Source of the DNA: Pterobdella sp. o SKG-2022 | Taxonomy: Eukaryota; Annelida; Clitellata; Hirudinida; Piscicolidae | Reading direction: 5' to 3' | Length of the DNA stretch: 64,000 nt | Assembly: GCA_964035795.1 (NCBI GenBank) | Contig: OZ038320.1 | Coordinates: forward strand, 30,769,125 to 30,833,124 | In this document: positions 24,896 to 36,502 of the stretch, piece after piece | Layout of the letters: every line of letters begins with the position of its first letter | How positions within the stretch are numbered: position 1 is the first letter of the stretch | The notes under the pieces: generated by a model | The model's database searches: none | What the model was told of the DNA's origin: nothing | Seen by the model: only the letters and a program-made list of their open reading frames with translations | Program-made: the position numbers and the translations under genes

Positions 24896-26230
24896 ACAGA
24901 CAAAAAAGTATTTTGATAGATATGCAGATTAATGGACATATAAGTAAGTTGACCCTTCAGTCATTCCTATCTGGGGTTATGGTTACACAATTGGTTTTAC
25001 AGGGCGCTTCTCCATGTGAACAATATATGGATATTATGTAACGAAGAGGAATTTTCAATACATTTATTGAGAATCAAAAGCTGTAATTTAAATATTCATA
25101 TATATCCTTATATACATTTATATGTCCATATCCATTTATATTTTTTAAATATATGGATATATAAATGTACATATTTTTAAATCTTGAAAATGATTATGAT
25201 ATATATAGATGAAGAAATTATTATAATATTATTACATTCAAATTCATTATATGATGCAGTATAGCATGAAGAAATTGTGAAAAAAACAAACATAAAATAT
25301 TCAATTACTTAATTCACTAAGCTTTTCCTAGTAAAATCTTACTAATCTAAGAAAGATTCACATAAAAAAATACTTTGTTTCCTTCAAAAATTCATTTTAC
25401 TTGAATAAAACTATAAAGAAAAACTGGCTTTTCATTTATTTAATGTTCTGTTTATAAGGGTAACAAGAAAATTTGTTATAACAAATAAAATTGTGAAATT
25501 ATAAAAAACTAGTATATTTTAAACTTTCATAATGATTTTCATATGTTTTATTTCTGAAGATTTGATTAGTGAAAAGTTAAAAATTAGTTAACTTTATAAA
25601 ATTAAAATAATAAAAATAAATTCTTTCAAACAGCATTATTGTATAAGCTCTTAAATTCTGAATAACTATGAAATTAATTTATAGTTTTGGGAATTCTTTG
25701 AATGTATTCCTAACATAATACTAGAATTTATTGCACTTTTTTAAGTATAGAGTCATTTACCATGATACTATAATGTATTAATATTATTTCATGAACATAC
25801 TTCTCTGTATAATTCTGATTCTTTAACTTTTTTAAACTCCCCTGTTTTTGTTTTTTCTAATATGACTTCTGCTACAACATATCTACAATTTGAATGAAAT
25901 ATTCTTTTTTAAATGCATTAATTAAACTTTATTCAGCACATGATGACTTTATAAAGATACTTTAGATATAGATAATTAATAAAAGTCGTAAACATTATTA
26001 CTCTAAAATAATTAAATAAATAATTTTTTACTTTTCCATAAATAAAAACAGTACCTCTGCTTTACTCTTACCATTTTATGAAATATAGTGATAATATAAG
26101 AGAATGATTATAAACAATACTATGTCTATGTAACAGGTAAAATTTCACCTGAATGTTTATGGAACATTTTTAAAGGCATTCGTACATTTGAAAATAGAAA
26201 TAAATAGTTGAAAACTCAAAAATAATCTTC

Positions 26231-27482
26231 ATGGAAAAGAAGGGAAGATATTCAGAATATTCTGGAAAGCTACGAATATTATTCACCAGCTTAATATTAG
26301 ATGTTGCGGGCTTAATATGTCTGTTTATTTCATATGTCACTCCTTATTGGATTATTTCATGGCCAAGGGTGTTTTCTGGTTTCAGAAGGATGGGCTTGTG
26401 GGAGGTATGTTTTTATGGCTTCATCAAGCAGAATGACCCAGTACAAAAGGCCTACTACGGCTGCTGGTGGATCCATTCTCCCGAGTTGTTCGGCATCAGA
26501 GATTGGATTATGCCTCGTTAGTTTATATTGTTTATTCAATGCGTTTTTTTTTAATTATATTAATTTAACGATGTAAGCCTACGAATATTGTGGTCAAACA
26601 CAACACAAAGGTGTCCGTCAGGTGATGATGATTTTCTAGAAAATCGAAAAGCTTCATAATATACTTTTGAACACCTTTGTGTTTTCTTTCACTATATTAG
26701 TTTAATTCTTCGGCCATTTTTCAATGATTATCAAAATTTTTTATTTTTCAAACTTATTTTAATACTTTGTATTTAATTTTTTTGAATTTTTGCTTATTCC
26801 AATTTTTTATCATCTTACTTTACCCCTATTATCCAACGCCACCGACAGCATGGTTCATAGTGGTGCAGATCCTCATAACAGTGAACCTCATACTCGATGT
26901 TCTTGTGGTTGTTTTCGATGTGATTTTGTGGGTCGTTTCGGCAGCCACAGACTACTCAGGTTTGGGTAAGAAGAGAGCCCCGTATGGCATGGTCGAAGGA
27001 GCTACTGGGTGCTGTATTGCTACTTGTAGGTTCAATTATAAGACTTGTGAATGTTTAAAATTTTAACTAGTAATAATGATATTTTTTTCATAATTAATCT
27101 ATTTTTTAGTAAAACTTTTAATTAATCAAAAAATTTTGAATAGTCCAAATTTTTTTTTAAATTCAGAATTTTCGATAAGTTTAGCTCTATCGTGTTTTAA
27201 AAAGTTTTTAATACCGTAGTCTGACTATCAACTCATACACCCTAAGGCGTCATAAAGACAGTAGCAATAATAATCTTCGGACTGGCTTCAAAATTCGATC
27301 CTTTCTGGCTCGAGAACCCAGAGATTATCTACCCTCATTTTTCGTACGGTCTGGCAATACTTTCAACATTTTTCAACCTCTTCTCCTCCATAGCTCATGT
27401 GGTGCACCGATCTATTGTTAGAACTGATGACTACGTCAACCCAGCTACTGGTAGAGGCTACTTTGTGCCCGGCAGAGCTTGA
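26231..27482 (+). CDS. Claudin/PMP22-family four-transmembrane protein
   Basis: Exons 26231-26516, 26849-27025, 27248 region starting at 27247 to 27482; 699 nt, 232 residues. The protein has four membrane segments: about residues 16-36, 97-127, 140-165 and 180-205. The first outer loop has the family signature W...GLW-x-x-C...C (RRMGLWEVCF, then YYGCWW). This is the W-GLW-C-C pattern of claudins, PMP22/EMP and invertebrate Clc-like proteins, which act in cell junctions or as membrane adaptors. Exon 2 ends at T|GTAGGT; the more obvious AG|GTTCAA four bases on would break the frame. A short inverted repeat lies in intron 1. A more exact orthology (claudin, Clc-like or other) cannot be set by eye. 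Confidence 0.82.
26600..26693. repeat. Foldback element in claudin-like intron 1
   Basis: Outer arms CAACACAAAGGTGT and ACACCTTTGTGTT are inverted. Inside are GGTGATGATGAT and ATCGAAAAGCTTC, words shared with the foldback element at 35618. Confidence 0.55.
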
Positions 27483-28185
27483 AGTTTATAAGCTTGTTTG
27501 TAATTTAGTAGAGATTGAAACTGTAGTAGATTTGAATTTTATAGTTTTCATATACTGAAAAACTTTGTATTTTTCAACAATTAACACGATTTTATATTTT
27601 TAAAATAAAATGAATCAGATTTTTTAATAATTATTTTATTTATGAGTTATAGCATTGTCTAAGTAGCACAAAAGTTTTGAAATGACATGCATTCAAGCAT
27701 GATTTTATTGCATTATCCAGTCAAACCTACCAGAACATTCCATACTTGTTTTTAAATTCAAATGGAAGTTTTATTTTTATAGAAAATTATGTTAAATAGA
27801 GCATGACCTATTTTGATATATCATTCTAATCCACTTCAATAGATACAAACATAACCACACAATTAAGTTTATGATGTGTCAGAATCGAACAAAATTTATT
27901 TACATAGCTGATCTTAATATTAAGAGTAAAAAATCTTTTAGTTCATAATTTATGTTAAAACCACCTACTTTTAATCCACTAGCAAAATCTTTAGAACTAA
28001 ACAAAATTCCGATTTATCGGTTTTTTAATGACCCCATATAAAATTATTTATAGATATTTTATATATTTCTCCTAATACTAAAAAAATAAACAAAAATAAC
28101 ATAACAAACATCAATAATTATAAAGACAAGACCAGGAAACATACAAAGAGTATAACAAAACGACGAAATGAGAAAAACAAGAGTA
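27483..28185. other. Convergent intergenic spacer
   Basis: This lies between the stop codons of the claudin-like gene (+) and UQCC1 (-). It should contain both 3' UTRs. AATAAA-like words are frequent, but no single poly(A) site can be chosen. Confidence 0.5.
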
Positions 28186-28934
28186 TTATGGTATCCTCTT
28201 AACAATTCGCTTGAGGATCTGTTTGTTCCTGAGACGCAGGTCAGGAGAGTCGACGAGGGGAATAAAGGATACTACACCTGAAGTCAAAAGTTGCTCACTG
28301 GAGACCTGGTCTAGAAATTGGGCCTGTGTGTGTGTGTTGGAGTGCATAAGATATATACGATATAGTGATGTTCAGCTATGTGTGCATTTGAGTTTATGAA
28401 ATACGTGTAGGATGATAGGAAGTGGAGGGACATAGGCATGAAATGTATGAGATGTGAAAATAACGTGTAGTGATATGGTGCTTGGACAAGCATTCTGAAA
28501 AATATAATGATGATAGCCAATTTTTGGAGACTTATGGTAATCATCGTGATATATGGTGATGAAAGAGTAAAAAATTTTACATACCGATTTAATAAGAAAA
28601 TTTAAATTGAAAACTTGACATTGTTTTACATTACCAACACACAAACCAGCCACAAAAGACAAATGGTGAAAAATTCATCTCTGAATGAACTGAAGAGAGC
28701 AAACTTACATGAAACACAACAGAGCAAAAACATAATAGCAGATAAAAACAATGATGATATAATATAAAAAATCAATAAAAGCTGTTGTATTATAGGGAGA
28801 TCACCTGCTTGTGAATGTACTCAATGAGGGAGTCCAAGTGAGTGGCACCCACATCCTGCCTTTCAAAGAAGCCTCTCCATAAGGCTCCTGTCAGAGTCTT
28901 GTCATTGTCCATCATGCCCTGCTTGTGCAATAAC

Positions 28935-29001
<67 letters not shown>

Positions 29002-31311
29002 GTCTACTTACATAAGTTATAGTAATATAAGTATATTTGCTATTATAAATAATAAACACACGCGTGTATCACCACAAATAGCCCACAAGAACATAGGAGT
29101 ATCCAAATTTTTCAGCTTACAAAAGCTTTAAGTTTCTCAAGTACTTTTATGTTAAATATTTGTTAGGCTTGAAAAATCTTAACAAACTAATATCAATCAA
29201 TCACAACAATGAAACCTCATCGTAAGCGAAGAGGGAGGCCTTGAACTGCTCAGATAGTACTGTCAAGCCCTCCTTCCACGTCGACACTGAACTTGTTTTC
29301 TGGGCGTATATAGGTGTCTTTTATTATATTTATTACTTTTTAATATACATTTTATGTTTATTGCCTACAAGTACTAATGATCTGACACAAAAACAATTTT
29401 TGATAAAAAAGATATAAAAAATAATTGCTACTTCACAGAATCTCAGCTTTATAATGTATTACGATAGCGTCCATGTTGAGTGATTAATTATTAAACGTGG
29501 AAATCCTAATGATGTTCTCCATATCTCCACCAAATTAACCTCAAGCTTTTTCAATTTCTTCTCCACATCCTTCCATGTATTCTCAATAAGAAAGTTCCTC
29601 ATTATTTTGCCTTCCTTCCCCTCCACTGCCAGTCTGCACATGACAAGCCTGGTAAAGTTATTTCCGTTTATGAGCTTATCATGAAGATCAAATGAAATAA
29701 ATTCCCTTTTAGGAATCGTCTTTGTTAACTTTCAATTCATTTATTCCACTAAATTATTGATAAATTTTGAATTTCAACCTTTTTATATTTTAAAACTTTA
29801 TTGTCATATAAATTTCATGATTTGAAGAGTCTGAAGCTGATCTAAATAATAACAACTAACCACAAATGAAGTTCAAGTATTCTGAACCATGAATTGAAGG
29901 TGTCAGGCAGGTTGAATTCTGAGGTTGTGTCATTTATAATATACCAACCAAATAGTTGTTTTTTTACATTTTTCATTGAATGCAGTCAGGCAATATAGAT
30001 ACGAGAAACACTAAACAATGACTAAATATTTAATTTCTTAAAAACCTGTCTATGATAAAATAAAGTATAAGAAAGCTACATTTTTTACAACTCTATAAAG
30101 AACACAACCAAAAAAGTTTTTGTTGAATGAATGCAAACCTTACCTTTGATGAATGTGTCATGAGGCACCAACTCAACACAACAGATGTACAACCTCAAAG
30201 CTGACAGCTTTAATACCTAGTGTGTGTAGTGAATGATCCATCTATTCACTCAGATTTGATGTAACTAAATGCTTTTAACTGATAATTAACAAACAATTTT
30301 CTTAAGAAAAATTATTGATTTTTTTTCTTTTTAGCATTCATTAATTTAGTTATCAAATAGTTTTTTTTAGAGACATCTTATGTATCTTTTTTATATTATT
30401 TAAATAACTTTTTATTTTCCTCATAAAAAATTGAAAACAAAGTTATTCAAAGTTATCAAGTAGGAATTATGGATTAAAATATTGATTATTAATTGGTTAA
30501 AATATTTTATTTTGATATACTATTTTAAATATTGATGAATGAATGGATGGATAGGGACCTCTTTGCTGTGTTTTTGACCAGTCTTTTCTTTGTACTTCTC
30601 CCATAAGTTTGATATCAAACCGGGCTGTTATTATTTTGTTAGCCATAAAGCATGAAAAACATTCTAAAGGAAATGATAAAAGATTACGAGCTATTTAATA
30701 ATGGATGTATAATATTAAAATAAAATCTCAATAGTTAATATAAAAATAAATTTGTACAGTTACATTAAAATTAGTGTTTTTCAATATTATATTGATAAGT
30801 TTTGAAATATATTAGAAAACCAGATACTAATGATTTAAGAAACTTATGAATATGAAAATTTTAAGATTATAGTAATTTGAAGCAAAGAAAAAATATATAT
30901 ATTTAAAAAAATGGTTTAATATGCTCCAATTTAACAAAGCTTTTCATAACTTATAGTTTTATCAGCAGATTAAAATATAATTTATAGTATCATCATCAGA
31001 TTAGATTATACTATGAAAACTTACTCTAGAGGCCACGGCACTACTATGCCGGACGAACGTAGCGCGTTTGAAACATTGGACTGAAGAATGAGAAGCAAAA
31101 CAATATGTTTTAGAAAACTCCTGAAATGGAAAACAAATTTAAAATGTGAGTAAGTAATAATATTTTGATAGACAAAAGTGTATTTAACTTTAAAAAAGTC
31201 TCAAACTGAGCTTAACTACAAAAAAAAATTAATTACGGTTAATGCATATAATGAGGATTTAGAAGGTTTCCTTAAGTTTAGAGAAAACGTTAAAATTTTG
31301 CGCAAAATCAT
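28186..31311 (-). CDS. UQCC1: Ubiquinol-cytochrome c reductase assembly factor 1 (CBP3 homologue), complete
   Basis: A mitochondrial chaperone needed for making cytochrome b and assembling respiratory complex III. Minus-strand exons in reading order: 31311-31237, 31120-31025, 30624-30559, 30216-30144, 29918-29861, 29648-29540, 29299-29216, 28918-28805, 28305-28186; 795 nt, 264 residues (human 299). The start MILRKILTFSLNLRKPSKSS is basic and lacks acids, as in mitochondrial presequences. The chaperone domain follows: KLSALRLYICCVE, LPDTFNSWFRILELHLW, YDEGMMDNDKTLTGALWRGF and a C-terminal SSEQLLTSGVVSFIPLVD, each matching human UQCC1 in order. All junctions are GT-AG and in phase. The first two exons are set by phase and presequence character rather than homology. 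Confidence 0.92.
28935..29001. repeat. (CTAT)n microsatellite in UQCC1 intron
   Basis: About 16 near-perfect CTAT/GATA units directly upstream (on the minus strand) of the exon at 28918-28805. Confidence 0.95.
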
Positions 31312-31654
31312 GTTTCGACCTTCTTAAGTTAAATCTATTTTTAAAACAATTATATAACAAAAACTAATATTTTTTTTGACAGCAAAAATAATTTTTTTTT
31401 CAAATATTTGATATTTAAATTTATATGTAGTTGTAAAATTTCAATAAAAACTTAATATACTTTTTAAAGATATATGTACCTTTTTAAAAAAGATAAATTA
31501 AATAAAAAATTTGAAAAATAATAGATATAAATTATCAAAAAATTCATTAAAATAGTTCTTTATTATTTTGAAACATTCTTTGTTTATTTACAATAATATA
31601 ATCATAGTAATTTCCTAAATGTCGTCGAAGTGTCCTAATCAAGTTCATTAAGTT
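31312..31654. promoter_or_regulatory. Shared divergent promoter region, UQCC1 and the PY/Cys-rich gene
   Basis: Only 343 bases separate the start codons of UQCC1 (-) and the membrane protein gene (+), so both promoters and 5' UTRs must lie here or overlap. The sequence is AT-rich. A 10-codon upstream ORF (31619-31651) ends 3 bases before the plus-strand start codon. Confidence 0.55.
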
Positions 31655-34600
31655 ATGACGGAAAATAATAATCCCAGTAATTTACCTCCGTACTCTTCTG
31701 CCGAATCCGCTTCTACGGTAATTTATTTATTTCTCGAATACTTCAATATGCCAATTCTTTAATTATTTTAGTTTTGATTTGAACTATGAAAACCAGCCTA
31801 TTTTCCAAATTCTATTGAACTAAAATTTAGGTGTAGTTCATAAAAAAAACTGATAAAATTCTCTGAACTTTTATAAATATTGTCAAAGCGTTTATAATAT
31901 TTTTCAAAAAAATAATTCATCTTGGAATTTTTATAATATAATGAAACAATAAAAAAATTTAAATTCAAATATTAACTTAAAAATTTTTGTTTTTTTAGGA
32001 AGAGACAAGAGTAGAAGGCCCACCCCCACCATATCAAGCATTCTCTTGTGACACTCAGGCAACATTTCCACTTCAACCACCACCAAACTACAACTTACCA
32101 CCTCCCAGTTATTCTTCAAGCAATTATGCATCCAGTAACAATGGAAGAAATTCTGGTTTTGTGTTTGTTGATAGTCTTCATCCCATTGATAATGAAGAAG
32201 GTTTGCCACAGAATTATTTCAAAATTGTTTAAAAAATTTTTTTTTTAATTATATATACCTTAATTTAAATTTAATCTTCAAATATACTCAACAATTTTAT
32301 TTATACATATGGTTCACAAAAGTCTATGAATAATCTCTAATTCAGTTACTTTACCATTGAAATCCTCAAACCAAAAGCAGAGCCTGAGAGGGAAAATTCA
32401 TCAACAGTTTTGTTGTACACATTGGCAGTCTTAACATGTGTTGTCTGTGGTTTCTTTGCTGGCCTTCTCTTTATTATACTCATATGTTAGTATTTATAAT
32501 GACTTTCTTTAATATTAATAATAATAATAATAAGAATAATATTTTTATTATTAATGTTGTTTCTTGTGCCTATCTTCATCATTATTATGTTTAATCATGC
32601 TATTATTATTATTATTATTATTACCCAGCCTATTCTTTTAATTCACTGCATCATTAATTTTATTTTTGCTAATTTTTCCAGTTTTCAACTGAATAGAACT
32701 TTTCACTTTTATTGCCACTACTAAACATACATTAAATTTTCATTTTAATCATATCTACATATTTTGAACATTTTAACCTAAGCTCACATGCAATAGGCAT
32801 CTGCTATAAAATATCATAATGACATTGACATAGCAGTGTAAAGGCTAACTTGTATTATGATATATTTACCTTTGGTTCTTATTCATTTGCTTATACAAAT
32901 CCCAATATAATGATGATTTTGGCAGTTTTAGGGGAAAAGAGGTCAACAGTGCCAATGAGCAAACGGCGAAAGTATTATCTCTTCGTTTCTCTCGTTATTT
33001 CTGCCGTCAGCTTCTTCTTTGTGTTTTTGGTCATCTCTTGGTTTGGATACTACCTCAAACCCATGCCCTTCGGTTACTGCAGGTTGGGTGTTTGACAATG
33101 AAAGAGCATTGACTAATTATCTGAAACAAATATCACTATAAAATATTTTTAAACAAAAACTTTAAATCTGAAATCATTAAAACCCGACAAGATACGGAGT
33201 TTCCTTTAACAAGACTTGCTGTGCTCCCATATTACCAGAGCGTATGTGTTCAGGAGGGATTATAAAGTTGAATGCGGATGGCTGCAAGATTTGCTGCATG
33301 GGAGAAGACTGCCAGGATCAATGGAGGAGCAATAATTGCCCCATTTGTAAGGTGTGTGCTGGATAATTGTGTGATTTTGTGGCCTAGTAACTTCTCGAGT
33401 TTTTTTTGTATGTGGCCTAGAAACCTAGTTTATGCCACTACATTCACATTTATACTTGTATTGTATACTTGATTGGTGTTTTTTATACATTATCATATGA
33501 GCTTTTGCTATGTCTATTTAATCAAAATTGGTGTTTAGTGGATGCCTTAGTTGGTTTTTAAATGAAGGACCAGCCTTTTTATTGGCTTCATAATGATTTG
33601 ATTGCAACACAATGTGTATGGTTTGAAAATTTTAAACTGGTGTTATGTTATTTTACATGCAACAAATTTATTCAAACTACTGGTTCAAAATTCAACTTTA
33701 TAATCAAATTGCCACTCATAAAACCACTTAAATTCATAATTATACGAATAATCTAGCAAAATATCAGATTAAAAAGTATTCACTTTTCACACATTTTACG
33801 TGTATTTAATAACTCATGCCAATTGCATCTGTAACACCTGTTCAATAGGAGTTTTCAAAGAAGCAGGACTTGAGAGGGTGCAAGTTGTGTTGCAAGATGC
33901 CTGATTGTGGTGACAGAGGCACATTCATCAACCAGGACAACTGCTCCGAGTGCTGCCCTGCCATCAATTCAACCTCATGCCAAGAAACAACTGACCTTTT
34001 GAAGGCGCACTCCTGTCCCCAGTGTTGTCCTAAATGTCTCTCCTCCACTCACCGCACTGACTCCCGTGGATGTGTCATTTGTTGCCCGCCTATCTCGTGT
34101 CATGGTCGGTTTATTTCAAAATGTTTTATTGCTTTCTTATCATTCATTTTGTTTAACTATTTCATTGTAGACAACGGCTATATTATTTGGTTTACTTTTA
34201 TAACTGTTCTTTTTAAGTCCAACCATGACCTCTTCGTGGTGGGTGGCGCTAATGGGTTGGTGTCAGAGCTATTCCATTGGGAATTTATATTTTTGAAAAG
34301 GCCTCTCAAGGCGGACAGGTTTGATACTAGCAGTGAAAGGCTCTGACTCGGCAAACATAGAGCAATGGTAAAGGCTTCTGCATTTGCGTCTATGGTGGTC
34401 TATGACTAACATTTGTTTTTTTGACTCACAACTTGGTTGTGGGATAGTGAGGTAGATGCAGCGATGACTAAAAACTGGTAAACGAGGAGTTTAACAGCAC
34501 CTCCACTGAATCGATTCAAGCGCAATGACCTCCTTGTTGTCCAAAGTATTTTCAAAGGTGCGGTTGAAGACGGTATAAGTGGAAGAAATTGTATGCTAAA

Positions 34601-35117
34601 CTTATGCTCTGTTGTCACGGGTTGAGATGGTTGAGTCATTTGGTGCGCAAATTGGATATCGAAAGTCATAGAAATAAAAGTGAAGGATATTGAAAGATCT
34701 AGTAGATCAAAAATCATTTGGAGAAACTACTAAAGAATGATCGAGAAAAGTTCACTTTATTTGATATTGGTTCTTATGACTGCAAAACGGAATAATGATG
34801 TAATTTATAAAGCGCTTTCCCTTATAGATCAAAGCGCTTGCTAAAATCTCAGGTAAACATTGTGGAACAGGTGCTAATTGTCGGCCCACGTGGTAATTGA
34901 ACCCGGTAACTTTATAAAAGTAGTCCAATGCTCTACCTCTGAGCTATACGGGCCGACATGATGATAAACATCGAAATTTGTTTTATCACTATTTTACTAT
35001 GGTTTTAAAGTGATTAAAAACAAATTTTCAGATACGTACACGGATGAAGAAGGGTGTAAGAAGTGTTGTAGAGATTCAAAAAGTTGCCACAACAACGCAA
35101 CAGTTACTGCTGCGTAA
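31655..35117 (+). CDS. PY-motif membrane protein with CC-type cysteine repeats, unrecognised family
   Basis: Exons 31655-31717, 31999-32200, 32381-32485, 32926-33082, 33192-33351, 33849-34104, 35032-35117; 1029 nt, 342 residues. The first 88 residues are Pro/Tyr/Ser-rich with PPxY motifs (PPPPYQ, PPPNYN, PPPSYS) that bind WW domains such as those of Nedd4-type ligases. Exon 3 encodes one hydrophobic segment, exon 4 a basic linker (SKRRK) and a second. The C-terminal half has about five repeats of the form C-x-x-C-C-x(4-6)-C (DGCKICCMGEDC, RGCKLCCKMPDC, DNCSECCPAINSTSC, RGCVICCPPISC, EGCKKCCRDSKSC) and N-glycosylation sites (NKT, NST, NAT), as expected of an extracellular domain. Exon 3 starts and ends in phase 1, so it can be skipped in frame. 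I know no named family with this layout. Confidence 0.75.
34105..34791. other. Left part of intron 6 of the PY/Cys-rich gene
   Basis: Moderate-GC sequence around 34200-34480 stands out from the AT-rich surroundings and may be an old repeat, but no frame or RNA structure could be assigned. It ends at a SINE. Confidence 0.35.
34792..34957 (-). repeat. tRNA-derived SINE, full-length-like copy
   Basis: Read on the minus strand, it opens with a tRNA-like head: A-box TAGCTCAGAGGTAGAGCA and B-box GGGTTCAATTAC, flanked by GTCGGCCC and GGGCCGAC. Then come GACAATTAGCACCTGTTCCA and a tail with two AAGCGCTTT words and TATAAATTACATCATTATT. That tail resembles the LINE-derived 3' end of many animal SINEs. 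It lies in intron 6 of the PY/Cys-rich gene. Confidence 0.85.
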
Positions 35118-35617
35118 AACAACATTCTTGCATTGAAACCCCACGTATTTTATCTATGGTGCTTATATAGAACCTAATGAAATGATCGATTATATTAATA
35201 TCAAAGCACCTTTTCATTGATTCTAAAATTAAAATTCTCATCGTTTCAAATGATCATTTCATCTGAATGCTTATTGTGCACACATTCATACCGTTTTTAG
35301 TGAATGCATTCTATTTAATTCTCACTGGATTTATTATCCTTGGTTTAATGGTCACTCAAAAATGTTACATTGAATACTTATGGTAACAAAAGCAGTTGTC
35401 GTTTTCAAATTATTAGTTAAATATTGATTATATTTTTACATTGTTTAACTTCTTTCAATTTACTATTGTTTCATTGAATATTCCATTTAATTTTAATTTA
35501 AATCAAAGAAATTTGTCATTTTAATAAAATTTCAAAATAGCTCGTTTTAAAAAAAGGGTAGGTTGAAGGTTAAGTGTAGAAACATATAGTATCTTTGTGA
35601 ACAATTAGCCTCAAAAT
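35118..35617. other. Intergenic sequence
   Basis: 3' flank of the PY/Cys-rich gene. No gene or RNA seen. Confidence 0.45.
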
Positions 35618-35783
35618 TGTGAATCATAAAAACACGACAAAACTTGAATTTTTTATTTTGACGAAGCTTTTCGATATATTCTATATCATCATCAGGTAAC
35701 CAATCCTGATGATGATATAGAATATATCGAAAAGCTTCGTCAAAATAAAAAATTCAAGTTTTGTCGTGTTTTTATGATTCACA
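35618..35783. mobile_element. Foldback element with 79-bp perfect inverted arms
   Basis: The left arm (35618-35696) and right arm (35705-35783) are exact reverse complements over 79 bases, separated by an 8-base spacer. Each arm begins TGTGAATCATAAAAACACGA and ends ATCATCATCAGG, with GACGAAGCTTTTCGATATAT inside. The DNA could form a long hairpin. No ORF is present. It matches the pattern of a foldback or MITE-type non-autonomous element; the perfect arms suggest recent origin or gene conversion between arms. Confidence 0.9.
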
Positions 35784-36105
35784 GATAGTATTTAATGTTA
35801 AGAAAGTTTTAAAACAAAAGGATGCTTCAAATATATAAAGGGATATCAGGAATATATTCCAACCTTTCTTCAAAAAGTGTTTTTTAAACCTTGATACCTC
35901 AGTTTAAACCTCTTGCTTCTTTGAGTGAAGCGTTAGAAAGGTTTTTAATTTACCTTAGACGATTTTTAGTCTATATATTTTTCTTACAACCGATATTTGA
36001 TTGTATTGTTAAAAACGTAGCTTATAAAAATGAAGGACAAAAAATTTTTTCTAAAAAGCTTAACTAAGAATATTTGGAATTTATTTAAAGCTTAAATTTC
36101 AATAT

Positions 36106-36502
36106 TTAAACATCAAATTTTTCTTTTATTTTTTTCGGTTTCGTAGGGACTATAGAAGCTCTTCGGGCGTTCAGTGAATGTTCTTGAGAAAATTGTTTTT
36201 CAATTTTGTTTTTTTCTTCTTTTACCGGTACTTCGATTTTTACATTCTCATTTGAAGCTTCTATTTTAGGTTTTTTATTTATTTTTTTCGACGATTTTCC
36301 TTTTACTTCACTCAAATCAAGATTCTCTTCTTTTGCTTCGTCATGTTCGGTTTTTTCTGGGGAGTCTTTTATTTCTTTTTGCCATTTTTTCTCATTGTTT
36401 TGCATTCTTACACTGCCCATTTTTCCACTAAGGTTTTCACTTTCGGACTCAACATCTGAAAAATCATCTTCGCATGCACACAGCCCTTCATTACTCCTTG
36501 AA
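36106..36502 (-). CDS. Lysine/glutamate-rich ORF, possibly a last exon
   Basis: The frame is open from about 36502 (after a TTTTTCAAG|G splice-acceptor-like site) to a stop at 36106. The first internal Met in good context gives 104 residues from 36420. Upstream residues SNEGLCACEDDFSDVESESE are acidic; the rest is Lys/Glu-rich and carries NVKIEVPVKEEKN, nearly the same box that is repeated three times in the minus-strand ORF at 1484-2248. This suggests two related genes or copies. No known family is recognised, and expression cannot be judged. Confidence 0.4.

Larger units (their letters stand above)
22796..26230. other. Intergenic region, mostly unannotatable
   Basis: AT-rich. Apart from the short ORF at 23239 and the SINE-like piece at 24848, only degenerate AAGCTTTTC words of the foldback family (near 25320) and simple AT repeats are visible. 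Confidence 0.5.

Noticed and set aside
28935..29001. CRISPR-like array
   Set aside because: A plain CTAT microsatellite; no spacers, and the DNA is eukaryotic.
34868..34957. Functional tRNA gene
   Set aside because: Same SINE family; the anticodon arm does not fold.
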